DNA of 14,618 bases from Candidatus Woesearchaeota archaeon (GCA_030751755.1 JASMFO010000010.1:1-14618); one strand, 5' to 3'. Shown: positions 1-5,915, numbered from the stretch's first letter. Notes: generated from the sequence alone by a model not told the origin. Numbers and translations are program-made.

Positions 1-167
1 CCCAACCCGTTACAAGTATTTGCACATGATCCAGCTTCGCTTACTCCTGCACCAAAAGCCCCAAGGTTTCCAGTAAGCATCAGAACAATAACAACGAGAA
101 TAATAAGGCCTATAATGGCTGTTATGATCATAGTGATAGAGAGCTGGGATTTTTTGTTTTTGAGCAT
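1..167 (-). CDS. mini-pilin with class III signal peptide, copy 1 (partial, runs off window start)
   Basis: Only the first 55 codons are visible; the gene continues beyond base 1. It starts at the ATG whose first base is 167. The product begins MLKNKKSQLSITMIITAIIG: a basic N-terminus, then Ser-Gln, then about 24 hydrophobic residues. This is the layout of archaeal class III (archaellin/pilin-type) signal peptides, which a prepilin peptidase cuts just before the hydrophobic stretch so that this stretch becomes the assembly helix. The visible part differs from the next gene (213-491) by one residue (Lys5 for Arg5) and one silent change. The Cys-x3-Cys pair after the helix (SCANTC) is present; the C-terminal Cys cluster of its paralogue would lie outside the window. 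Membership of a pilin-like family is clear from the N-terminus. Whether it forms a filament is inference. Confidence 0.75.
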   Translation of the reverse strand, partial: MLKNKKSQLSITMIITAIIGLIILVVIVLMLTGNLGAFGAGVSEAGSCANTCNGL

Positions 168-170
168 AAA
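1..170. repeat. near-identical tandem copy (left unit)
   Basis: Bases 1-170 match bases 325-494 at a constant offset of 324, with two differences (141 versus 465, 154 versus 478). The match ends three bases beyond the start codon, so the promoters of the two copies are not duplicated. The left end is unknown because the window starts inside the repeat. Confidence 0.95.
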
Positions 171-187
171 GATGTTCTCGAATTTGT

Positions 188-195
188 TATTTATA
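188..195 (-). promoter_or_regulatory. TATA-like box for mini-pilin copy 1
   Basis: On the minus strand this reads TATAAATA, centred about 25 bases upstream of the ATG at 167. That would place the transcription start at or next to the start codon, giving a leaderless message. The sequence differs from the boxes of the three sister genes. Confidence 0.5.
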
Positions 196-212
196 CATGT
201 TTTTATTAGTAC

Positions 213-491
213 TTAGGAAAACACACAGCAGCATCCATTAGGCGCGTCATCAAATCCAGTGCCTAAGTATTTTAGAGGTCCTTTGCATCGGTCTTTTGCG
301 TAATTCTGGAAGGGACTTGTAGAACCCAACCCGTTACAAGTATTTGCACATGATCCAGCTTCGCTTACTCCTGCACCAAAAGCCCCAAGGTTTCCAGTAA
401 GCATCAGAACAATAACAACGAGAATAATAAGGCCTATAATGGCTGTTATGATCATAGTGATAGAAAGCTGGGATTTTCTGTTTTTGAGCAT
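213..491 (-). CDS. Cys-rich mini-pilin with class III signal peptide, copy 2 (92 aa)
   Basis: A short secreted or membrane-anchored protein not assigned to a named family. The N-terminus MLKNRKSQLSIT is followed by a hydrophobic helix (about residues 10-33) and a small, Gly-rich and Cys-rich head. Cutting before Gln8 is expected from the class III signal pattern. Visible cysteines are a Cys-x3-Cys pair (SCANTC, about 48-52), one Cys in the middle (DRCKG) and a terminal CCC (residues 88-90). This implies disulfide bonding outside the cell. It is the third of four tandem paralogues on the minus strand. Its TATA box lies about 26 bases from the ATG and there is no Shine-Dalgarno sequence, so a leaderless transcript is likely. 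Copy 1 is almost identical, which points to recent duplication or gene conversion. Confidence 0.8.
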   Translation of the reverse strand: MLKNRKSQLSITMIITAIIGLIILVVIVLMLTGNLGAFGAGVSEAGSCANTCNGLGSTSPFQNYAKDRCKGPLKYLGTGFDDAPNGCCCVFS

Positions 492-494
492 AAA
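325..494. repeat. near-identical tandem copy (right unit)
   Basis: Partner of bases 1-170 (offset 324, two mismatches). It covers the first 55 codons of mini-pilin copy 2 plus three bases upstream of its ATG. Beyond 494 the two copies diverge after one more shared base. Confidence 0.95.
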
Positions 495-513
495 GTATTC
501 ATAAAACTACCCA

Positions 514-521
514 TATATAAA
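514..521 (-). promoter_or_regulatory. TATA box for mini-pilin copy 2
   Basis: The minus strand reads TTTATATA, centred about 26 bases upstream of the ATG at 491. This is the normal archaeal TATA-to-start distance and predicts a leaderless mRNA. Confidence 0.7.
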
Positions 522-579
522 TATTTTGGAAATTATAATTTAAAGAACTAGAAATATCTAATGAGTTTTAGAGTTATTA

Positions 580-837
580 CTATGAACATTTACACATATT
601 TTTGTCGCCATCAATCAAGCCTCCTGTTTGGTCACCAGCAACAGTAGTTATCTCACCATTATCATAACCAGCAGCCCCACAAACAGTCGTACAAGTGCCA
701 GAATCCCTTGCCCCTTTGCTAAAACCTCCAAGTTTTCCTGTAACCATGGCAACTATAACAACAAGGATGATAAGGCCTACAACAGCCATTATGATTATAG
801 AAACAGAAAGTCCTTGCGCATTCCTCTTTTTGAGCAT
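580..837 (-). CDS. Cys-rich mini-pilin with class III signal peptide, copy 3 (85 aa)
   Basis: Paralogue of the neighbouring mini-pilins. It begins MLKKRNAQGLSVSIIIMAVV; the expected processing site is before Gln8, and a hydrophobic helix runs to about residue 33, ending in the shared (V/L)TG(K/N)LG motif. The head domain keeps the Cys-x3-Cys pair (TCTTVC) and ends MCKCS, a reduced form of the terminal Cys cluster of its sisters. The head is otherwise unlike copy 2, being rich in Gly, Asp and Thr. So the helix is conserved while the exposed part has diverged, as in pilins whose surface is under changing selection. There is no Shine-Dalgarno sequence; the TATA box sits about 27 bases from the ATG. 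Function as a filament subunit or small surface protein is inferred only from the N-terminus. Confidence 0.78.
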   Translation of the reverse strand: MLKKRNAQGLSVSIIIMAVVGLIILVVIVAMVTGKLGGFSKGARDSGTCTTVCGAAGYDNGEITTVAGDQTGGLIDGDKNMCKCS

Positions 838-860
838 ATAACTCTTCCTGCAATAACCTA

Positions 861-868
861 TATATAAA
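861..868 (-). promoter_or_regulatory. TATA box for mini-pilin copy 3
   Basis: The minus strand reads TTTATATA, centred about 27 bases upstream of the ATG at 837. The same box and near-identical spacing occur at copy 2, which predicts a leaderless message. Confidence 0.7.
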
Positions 869-890
869 TATTTGTATAGAATATTAAATC

Positions 891-900
891 AAAAGAAAAA
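891..900 (-). terminator. T-rich tract after mini-pilin copy 4
   Basis: The minus strand has TTTTTCTTTT starting about 10 bases past the stop codon at 911. Runs of T are enough to end transcription in archaea. It would separate copy 4 from the promoter of copy 3. Confidence 0.4.
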
Positions 901-910
901 TTGATTATTG

Positions 911-1165
911 TTATAAACAGCAGCAATCCTCTACATCTTCAAATGTTCCAGGCAATTTTTGTCCGCCAGTACAAGTAGCGTCGTCATCGGAACCTTTGTT
1001 AAGCCCAGCACAAGCACTTTGGCATGTCTTTGATTCATCCAGGCCTCCAACAAAGCCGCCCATTCTTCCGGTAAATATGGCTATCACAACAACCAGAATG
1101 ATTAAAGCTATTGCAACTATTATGATTAAATTGACAGAAAGTCCTTGTGATTTTTTGTTCATCAT
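911..1165 (-). CDS. Cys-rich mini-pilin with class III signal peptide, copy 4 (84 aa)
   Basis: First and most divergent of the four tandem paralogues. The protein starts MMNKKSQGLSVNLIIIVAIA, with the processing site expected before the Gln and a hydrophobic helix ending FTGRMGGF. The head carries the shared Cys-x3-Cys pair (TCQSAC), one middle Cys and a terminal DCCCL. There are two adjacent in-frame ATGs (1165 and 1162). A GGGGT at 1169-1173 on the minus strand lies only three bases from the first but six from the second, so the second is the better start (83 aa, MNKKSQ...). Unlike its sisters it has a short untranslated leader with a Shine-Dalgarno-like sequence, because its TATA box is about 45 bases away. 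This suggests different translational control. Confidence 0.78.
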   Translation of the reverse strand: MMNKKSQGLSVNLIIIVAIALIILVVVIAIFTGRMGGFVGGLDESKTCQSACAGLNKGSDDDATCTGGQKLPGTFEDVEDCCCL

Positions 1166-1168
1166 TAT

Positions 1169-1173
1169 ACCCC
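1169..1173 (-). promoter_or_regulatory. Shine-Dalgarno-like site deciding the copy 4 start
   Basis: The minus strand reads AAAGGGGTATAATGATG. The G-run is six bases from the second ATG (1162) and three from the first (1165), which favours 1162. The other mini-pilin genes have no such site. Confidence 0.5.
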
Positions 1174-1206
1174 TTTATCTAGATACTGCTTCTACATAAT
1201 AAGTTA

Positions 1207-1214
1207 TATATAAA
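1207..1214 (-). promoter_or_regulatory. TATA box for mini-pilin copy 4
   Basis: The minus strand reads TTTATATA, as at copies 2 and 3, but it is centred about 45 bases from the ATG. The predicted transcript has a leader of roughly 19 bases holding the G-rich ribosome site. Confidence 0.65.
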
Positions 1215-1417
1215 TATTTTGATTTTGGGTGTTGATGTGAAAATCTAATTCGCGCTTGTGCGGAGCCTTAATACGCTTCTCAACTTCGCTTCGCTCAGGA
1301 TGAATATCCAATTGAACTGTAACCCTACCGCCCCTTTTTTGGTTTTCATGACAAAATTTACCTAACCAGGGTATTTAAGTTTATCTGAGTAAACAAAAGA
1401 AATTGTATGAATTGTAA
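1215..1417. other. intergenic stretch with GC-rich island
   Basis: The longest gene-free stretch of the window lies between the large surface protein and mini-pilin copy 4. Bases 1251-1300 are about 56% G+C in an otherwise AT-rich region. They include CTTCGCTTCGCTCAGGATGA at 1284-1303 with a direct TTCGC repeat. No ATG-started ORF, tRNA or clear strong hairpin is visible. On the minus strand a frame stays open for about 60 codons but has no ATG. The end nearest 1417 is T-rich on the minus strand (CTTTTGTTT) and may end transcription of the surface-protein gene. Confidence 0.6.
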
Positions 1418-4417
1418 TTATCGTTTTCTTTTCAGATTTTCTTCCTCTTCCTCAGACATTTTTTTTAGTTTGTAAAAGACATCGCTTTTTATTTTTTTAA
1501 CTCTTTTTTTTGTTTTGCTTGCTTTACCTGCGGAAATTGGGTGTTTTCTTTTGGTTTTTTTTTCTGGTTTTATCATCTTTTTTCCAGTGAAAGCCTCAAA
1601 AAGTTTTTTTCTTTTTCTTTCTTTTTCTGCTCTCTTTTTTTCTACAATTCTTTTTATTCTCTGTTTTACTAAATTTTTTCTTAAAATTGGTTTTTTGGGA
1701 ATATTCTGTTTTTGTGGGATGGGGGCATATGCTGGAGCAAAGCTTGGCTCTGAAATTTTAGGTTTAATGAACCAATCCTTATGATAATAAAAAACATAAC
1801 TTCCAGCTCCGAATAATATTATCAAAACCAGGGTGGTCAATAATATCCCTCCAATCCCCCCCGGCTTGCTTATGGGATCTAGTGGGTCTGTACCTACTTC
1901 TATTTCCTCTTTGTCGCTGACCCGGTCATTATCGCTGTCAGCTTTATTTGGATTTGTTCCATAGGTATATTCCTGCAAATTAGTTAATTCATCCTCGTCA
2001 AAATCAAGGTCCGCATCAGACGGATCATATATATCCAACCCATGTTTTGATTCCCAGTCATCCGTAATTCCATCCTCATCACTGTCTTTTTCCTCATCAA
2101 CAAGTTCGTCTTCGATTATTTTTTCTGAACATAGGTTAAAGATGCACTCAAGATCGAATTCGCAGTCTCTATCTTCATTACAATCCAGTCCTGCTTGACA
2201 TTTATTTTGACATGACCCTCCGCAATCTACATCTGTTTCATCGCCACCTAAAATCCCGTCATCACAGGTATCTTCTTCCAAGCATGTTCCCGAAGAGCAA
2301 AAATCAGATAAGCAGTCAGAATCGAGTTCGCATTTTTTGTAATTAGCGCACTTCTCACAACTACCTCCGCAATCTACACCTGTTTCATTGCCATCTTTTA
2401 TGTCATCATCACATTGTTCAGCACATTTATTGTCAAAGCAAAATCTGCTGGCACATTGTGAATTAGCTTCACAATCAACGCCTATTTTACAAGCTCCAGA
2501 ATCTTTGCATCCAACAGATGTACAATCATAGTCAAAATCTGCAGCGCAGTCTAAATCACATATAGTATCATTCTTTGGAAAACAGCAGTCTCCCTGAGCA
2601 GAAGTGCAATTGTCGCAGTCCGGGTCTAAGCTTATTGCGCAGTCAATGTCGCAAATATTATTTGAAGTGTTTAAGCAGCAACCATCTGCTATACTAAGGC
2701 ATTCTACTCCGCAGGTTGCATCCTTAGACGAGCAAAAAGAACAGTATACATCTTCAGTTGTGCTGTTCCATTCGCCGTTTATGCATACTCTTTTGTTTAT
2801 TGTATCACATTCCCCTTCTGCACAGGTTATTGTGCAATCACTATCCCAAAAAGCGCAATTGTCGCAATAATTTGTATCATTCCAAAGTCCATTAAAGCAG
2901 TATTTATCAGTTGTTGTGTCGCATATATTTTCCTGGCAAGCAACTGAACATGAATAATCTTTAGTGCCGCAATTGTCGCAATAATTTGTATCGTCCCATG
3001 TTCCATTATTGCACCATTGTTTGGAATTTATATCACAAGCATTATTGAGGCATGTGCCTAAACAATCTGAATCCTCACAATTGTCGCAATAATCAGGGGA
3101 CTGCCAATAACCCGCATTATTGCACCATTTATTGTATATTGCATCGCAAATACTGGTCTGGCAGCTGGTGCCATAATAAAAATCTTTATTGTTGCAATGA
3201 GGGTAATAATCATTTTGCTTCCACACGCCCCCATCACACCATTTTTTATTTTTTATGTCGCAAACATCAATTAAACATTCAAATAAGCAGCTAGCATCTG
3301 TATCCCCACAATTGGTACAATAGTTGGTTTCTTCCCACACATCTTCATTACACCACTTCCGGTTTGTGGTATCGCAAGTACCATCTTCACATGTTTCAGC
3401 ACAATAGGAATCTACATTGCTGCAATTGCTGCAATAATTTATTATGGACCAGTCACCATTATCACACCATTTTTGGTTATCTGTGTCACAAGTATTGTCT
3501 TCACATACAGGACAGGTGATATCTGCATAGCTGCAATGCAAACAATATTGTTGAAAATTTGTACCGCCTTTCCATACATTATCCCCACACCATCGCTTTC
3601 CCACCAAGTCACAATTTCCATCTACACATTGCTGGAAAGAATAGTCTATATTTAATGTCCTGTTTGATGATGATTTCTCTGAAATTGGACCATCTTCCAA
3701 ATTATTTTTAATTTGGGTAGCCGAACAACTGAATAATACACTTGTGCCGTCTGCTATGCTGTTATTGCCGAATTTATTTATTACGAAGTCAGCTGCAACT
3801 TCTGTATCTTGTGTAGGTTCTGTTATTGTATGTGTTTGATTAATTGTCCAGCTTCCACTTAAGTCTGTAATCAAACTTATACTTGTAATATTCCACCCAG
3901 AAGCAGGAGTAGAAGTACATACAACATCAATTTCGTACCCATCTGAATCAGAAGCTCCGTCTTCCGGAGAAGTTGTTGTAACCGTTGGTTTTGCATATTC
4001 CACTTTTATAGTTTTGTTTGTTGCAAAGGTTTTGTTTATGGGAATACCGTCATTGGTTGAATTAGCTTCGTGACACTCAACATTCCACTTGAATTCTCCT
4101 TCAGCAATTCCAGTTAAAACATCTGTAAAATTGAAAAGGTAAGTTGAATTTGCTAAAGGATTTTCAACTTGTATTGTGTTCTTTTGTTCCCATGTTCCAC
4201 TTACATTAGAATAGAGGATGGAGTTAGTTATGTTATAAGAGGTTGTTCCGTCATAAACTGGAGTGCAGTTTGCTCTTAAATCAAGAAAACCATCATCGTC
4301 AACAAAATCATCTGCTGGGCTCTCAAGCGTAGTATAAACTGCATAGGTTGGTGTAAGAAGTAAGGTAAATACTAAAATTAATACAAACACCGATTTAATT
4401 TGTGATTTTTTAATCAT
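1418..4417 (-). CDS. large Cys-rich membrane-anchored cell-surface protein (999 aa)
   Basis: Predicted surface protein or adhesin; I recognise no named family for the whole. Layout: Sec signal peptide (1-26, ending TPTYA); two related beta-sandwich-like domains of about 115 residues each (about 27-262) with at least 12 N-x-S/T glycosylation motifs; eight tandem repeats of about 38 residues (264-572) of pattern C-x4-CD-x5-6-K-x-C-x3-W-x4-YC-x2-C; two CC-repeats (579-601 and 609-632) sharing IC-D-x-DC; two repeats with (E/D)T-x-VDCGGSC (669-740); Asp-rich TSP3-like calcium-binding repeats (778-848); one membrane span (about 855-878); and a Lys/Arg-rich tail of 120 residues. So the N-terminus is outside and the tail inside. 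It starts seven bases after the preceding class III-signal gene, so the two are probably co-transcribed. Missing Cys in some repeats (fourth: YYPHC, DFYY) breaks the pattern there. Confidence 0.8.
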   Translation of the reverse strand: MIKKSQIKSVFVLILVFTLLLTPTYAVYTTLESPADDFVDDDGFLDLRANCTPVYDGTTSYNITNSILYSNVSGTWEQKNTIQVENPLANSTYLFNFTDVLTGIAEGEFKWNVECHEANSTNDGIPINKTFATNKTIKVEYAKPTVTTTSPEDGASDSDGYEIDVVCTSTPASGWNITSISLITDLSGSWTINQTHTITEPTQDTEVAADFVINKFGNNSIADGTSVLFSCSATQIKNNLEDGPISEKSSSNRTLNIDYSFQQCVDGNCDLVGKRWCGDNVWKGGTNFQQYCLHCSYADITCPVCEDNTCDTDNQKWCDNGDWSIINYCSNCSNVDSYCAETCEDGTCDTTNRKWCNEDVWEETNYCTNCGDTDASCLFECLIDVCDIKNKKWCDGGVWKQNDYYPHCNNKDFYYGTSCQTSICDAIYNKWCNNAGYWQSPDYCDNCEDSDCLGTCLNNACDINSKQWCNNGTWDDTNYCDNCGTKDYSCSVACQENICDTTTDKYCFNGLWNDTNYCDNCAFWDSDCTITCAEGECDTINKRVCINGEWNSTTEDVYCSFCSSKDATCGVECLSIADGCCLNTSNNICDIDCAISLDPDCDNCTSAQGDCCFPKNDTICDLDCAADFDYDCTSVGCKDSGACKIGVDCEANSQCASRFCFDNKCAEQCDDDIKDGNETGVDCGGSCEKCANYKKCELDSDCLSDFCSSGTCLEEDTCDDGILGGDETDVDCGGSCQNKCQAGLDCNEDRDCEFDLECIFNLCSEKIIEDELVDEEKDSDEDGITDDWESKHGLDIYDPSDADLDFDEDELTNLQEYTYGTNPNKADSDNDRVSDKEEIEVGTDPLDPISKPGGIGGILLTTLVLIILFGAGSYVFYYHKDWFIKPKISEPSFAPAYAPIPQKQNIPKKPILRKNLVKQRIKRIVEKKRAEKERKRKKLFEAFTGKKMIKPEKKTKRKHPISAGKASKTKKRVKKIKSDVFYKLKKMSEEEEENLKRKR
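2702..3628 (-). repeat. eight tandem ~38-residue Cys/Trp repeats within the surface protein
   Basis: Residues 264-572 are eight units, each opening C-x4-CD and containing (K/R)-x-C-x3-W (one V for W-side variation), then YC-x2-C and a closing D-x2-C. Similarity reaches the DNA: bases 2855-2878 and 2969-2992 are identical, and a shortened form recurs near 3080. This indicates fairly recent expansion or exchange between units, so repeat number may vary between strains. Confidence 0.85.
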
Positions 4418-4424
4418 ATTTTTT

Positions 4425-4895
4425 CTAGATTATTTCGTGTTTAACTAAAAAATCCTTTATTTCTGTTTTTTCCTTGCTAATGGGATTGTTAATAATTATG
4501 GGGTATTCCATTCTAAATGTAACATCATTCTCATTGATACTAGCAAAAATTGTAGATTCTTTTTTGAGGATGTTAAATCCTTGTATCTCAAATACAGAAA
4601 AATCCAAACACGCATCAATATCTTCCCTTACAAATGCTGCTAGTTGCTCTTGTGTGGAGTTTTTGTCAAAATGTTTCTTTAAAACTTCTTTTGATACAAT
4701 AAAAAGGCATTCATCCACAAAATTTTTTATTGGTTGTATATCAAAGACTGCTTCCTTTGCATTAATTATTTCCTGTTTTGTTGTTTTTTTGATTGAGTAT
4801 CTACTTATAACAAAAACTATAGCGACGGTTAGGATTATAACTACTCCAACTATAAGGAATATTGTGATTTGGGAATTTTTATGTTTTATAGCCAT
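4425..4895 (-). CDS. membrane-anchored protein with class III-like signal (156 aa)
   Basis: Hypothetical protein. The ATG at 4895 is preferred: the frame extends upstream to a TTG at 4934, but that would put 13 polar residues before a typical signal, and a GGATG lies just before the ATG. The product opens MAIKHKNSQITIFLIVGVVI, a basic start, Ser-Gln, then one hydrophobic helix to about residue 30 ending in SRYSIKK. This resembles a group of DPANN proteins with K-x-QITIF-type starts, which I know from memory as uncharacterised and usually longer. The rest is a soluble domain with two cysteines (DECLF and DACLD) and mixed alpha/beta character. It sits directly upstream of the 999-residue surface protein, seven bases away, so joint expression and a shared job at the cell surface are likely. 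A minor-pilin or anchor role is inference. Confidence 0.7.
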   Translation of the reverse strand: MAIKHKNSQITIFLIVGVVIILTVAIVFVISRYSIKKTTKQEIINAKEAVFDIQPIKNFVDECLFIVSKEVLKKHFDKNSTQEQLAAFVREDIDACLDFSVFEIQGFNILKKESTIFASINENDVTFRMEYPIIINNPISKEKTEIKDFLVKHEII

Positions 4896-4942
4896 CTTAC
4901 ATCCAATCTCAATGTTAAAGGCACTATTTTCCAAGGCTAAGT

Positions 4943-4954
4943 AGAAGTACTTCT
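4943..4954. promoter_or_regulatory. 12-bp perfect palindrome upstream of the surface operon
   Basis: AGAAGTACTTCT is perfectly symmetrical and lies about 50 bases upstream of the ATG at 4895, flanked by partly matching CTAAG and GTAAG arms. It could be an operator or a small hairpin. The operon's TATA box is unclear; candidates on the minus strand are near 4967 (TATAATACA) and 5028 (GATATATAAGG). Confidence 0.3.
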
Positions 4955-5107
4955 TGTAAGTGTATTATAGCTTACTAAAATTCTTGTACCTCTTTTTTAG
5001 TTTAGCCTCAACAATATAATAGGCCTTATATATCCAAAAGGAACTTACTATTTAAAAATATTGTTTTGAATAGGCTTAAGAAAAGGCAGAATATCTTTTT
5101 TAGGTAT

Positions 5108-5713
5108 TTACTCGATATCCTGCTCTCTTAAAAAAAGTGGATTTTTAAAACCTAGAATATAAAATAAACTTGATAGATCGTGCGTACTCTTCATTTCATA
5201 AGGGTTATTGGCAAAAGAGGCAATTGCGGTTTTTACCTTGAATTTCCTGCACATTTTTATGTTTTGTACTATCCTCCCCAGAATTACGTGCTTATTTTCT
5301 GTATTCAAAATAGAACTCAATGAAAAACCCATAATTATGTCATTTTCATTTGCTAATTTACATAAAATATGGTTAAGCCCAGAAGCTCTTTGGTGAATAA
5401 AATCTCTCTTTATATTATCCTCAAAAGAGAATATCATATGCGCTTTTGACCCTTCTATTATTTTCCGGTCATCACTAGAGCTTCTAACAACGACAAAAAC
5501 CTTTTCATTCTTTGGCTTACTCTTGATTTTATTTATGTTTTTATTCTCTGCTAGAACTCCCCTATAAATTTTAATTTTCTTTGTCTCAAAATTTTTCTGC
5601 TTGTTTAAATAATCATTATAGTTATAAAGAAAGCATAATCCTTTATAACCCAGCTTTTCTGCTATTGCTACAAAGTCTTCTTCATTGTTTTTTGGTATTA
5701 CAATATCAATCAT
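5108..5713 (-). CDS. rnp3: ribonuclease P protein component 3 (p30/Rpp30 family)
   Basis: Protein subunit of archaeal RNase P, which with the catalytic RNA trims the 5' end of precursor tRNAs; family members have a TIM-barrel (PHP-like) fold and pair with Rnp2/Pop5. The 201-residue length is typical or slightly short. Seen in the sequence: the opening MIDIVIPKN and LGYKGLCFLYN, matching the first barrel strands, and the family's central signature around GLNHILCKLANEN followed by IIMGFSLSSIL (about 112-136). After this come a helix and a strand (KVKTAIASFAN) and the closing LSSLFYILGF. The gene is divergent from tbp, with its own TATA box about 29 bases from the ATG, so the message probably has little or no leader. 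It is not linked here to other RNase P genes. Confidence 0.85.
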   Translation of the reverse strand: MIDIVIPKNNEEDFVAIAEKLGYKGLCFLYNYNDYLNKQKNFETKKIKIYRGVLAENKNINKIKSKPKNEKVFVVVRSSSDDRKIIEGSKAHMIFSFEDNIKRDFIHQRASGLNHILCKLANENDIIMGFSLSSILNTENKHVILGRIVQNIKMCRKFKVKTAIASFANNPYEMKSTHDLSSLFYILGFKNPLFLREQDIE

Positions 5714-5738
5714 TTCATTAATAGTATTTTATTAGTCA

Positions 5739-5746
5739 TTTATATA
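5739..5746 (-). promoter_or_regulatory. TATA box for rnp3
   Basis: The minus strand reads TATATAAA, centred about 29 bases from the ATG at 5713. This predicts transcription starting within a few bases of the start codon. Confidence 0.6.
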
Positions 5747-5864
5747 CTTTGCATTAATTAAACAAGGCAATTTGGGCTTATATTAAATACAAAGTTCCAT
5801 AGGAAACGAAGGAGGTATATTTTCCTTAATATTCATATCAAAACCAGCCTATTTAAAAACAAAA

Positions 5865-5876
5865 GTATTTAAATAC
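5865..5876 (+). promoter_or_regulatory. palindromic TATA box for tbp
   Basis: GTATTTAAATAC is a perfect 12-base palindrome. A start about 26 bases downstream, near 5896, would leave a leader of about 32 bases holding the GGGGGTG ribosome site at 5916-5922. Other TATA-like words lie at 5850-5858 and 5893-5902. Confidence 0.6.
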
Positions 5877-5892
5877 AACCTAGTTTTTAAAC

Positions 5893-5902
5893 ATTTATAA
5901 AT
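5893..5902 (+). promoter_or_regulatory. second TATA-like palindrome at the tbp start site
   Basis: ATTTATAAAT lies about 30 bases from the tbp ATG, over the start site predicted from the box at 5865-5876. It is either a second promoter giving a nearly leaderless message or a site where TBP could block its own gene. Confidence 0.4.
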
Positions 5903-5915
5903 ATGTTATTTAGTT

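Noticed and set aside
1230..1376. A minus-strand frame open for about 60 codons through the GC-rich island (contains HPERSEVEKRIKAPHKRELD)
   Set aside because: It has no ATG and no convincing ribosome site, and its charged residues follow from the GC-rich repeat-like DNA. An open frame of this length can arise by chance. Reported as an intergenic island instead.
1515..1784. Plus-strand open frames opposite the surface protein, and similar frames opposite mcm and DP2
   Set aside because: They lie wholly antisense to strong genes and have low-complexity or biased translations, such as Phe-rich protein opposite Lys codons. They are shadows.
2702..3628. Tandem repeats considered as a CRISPR array or EGF domains
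   Set aside because: The period is about 115 bases of continuous coding sequence with imperfect units, so it is not CRISPR. The Cys spacing with fixed Trp and CD motifs does not match EGF, and there is no proof of another known domain.
4896..4934. TTG start at 4934 for the class III-signal protein (169 aa)
   Set aside because: It would add 13 residues (MENSAFNIEIGCK) ahead of a signal that already has the right basic start from the ATG at 4895. The shorter form fits class III signal layout.
5801..5826. Isolated GGAGGT (5811-5816) inside a short AGGAAA/TTTCCT inverted repeat in the rnp3-tbp spacer
   Set aside because: No ATG, GTG or TTG follows at a usable distance and the stem is only six pairs. 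It is too weak to call a small ORF, RNA or riboswitch.
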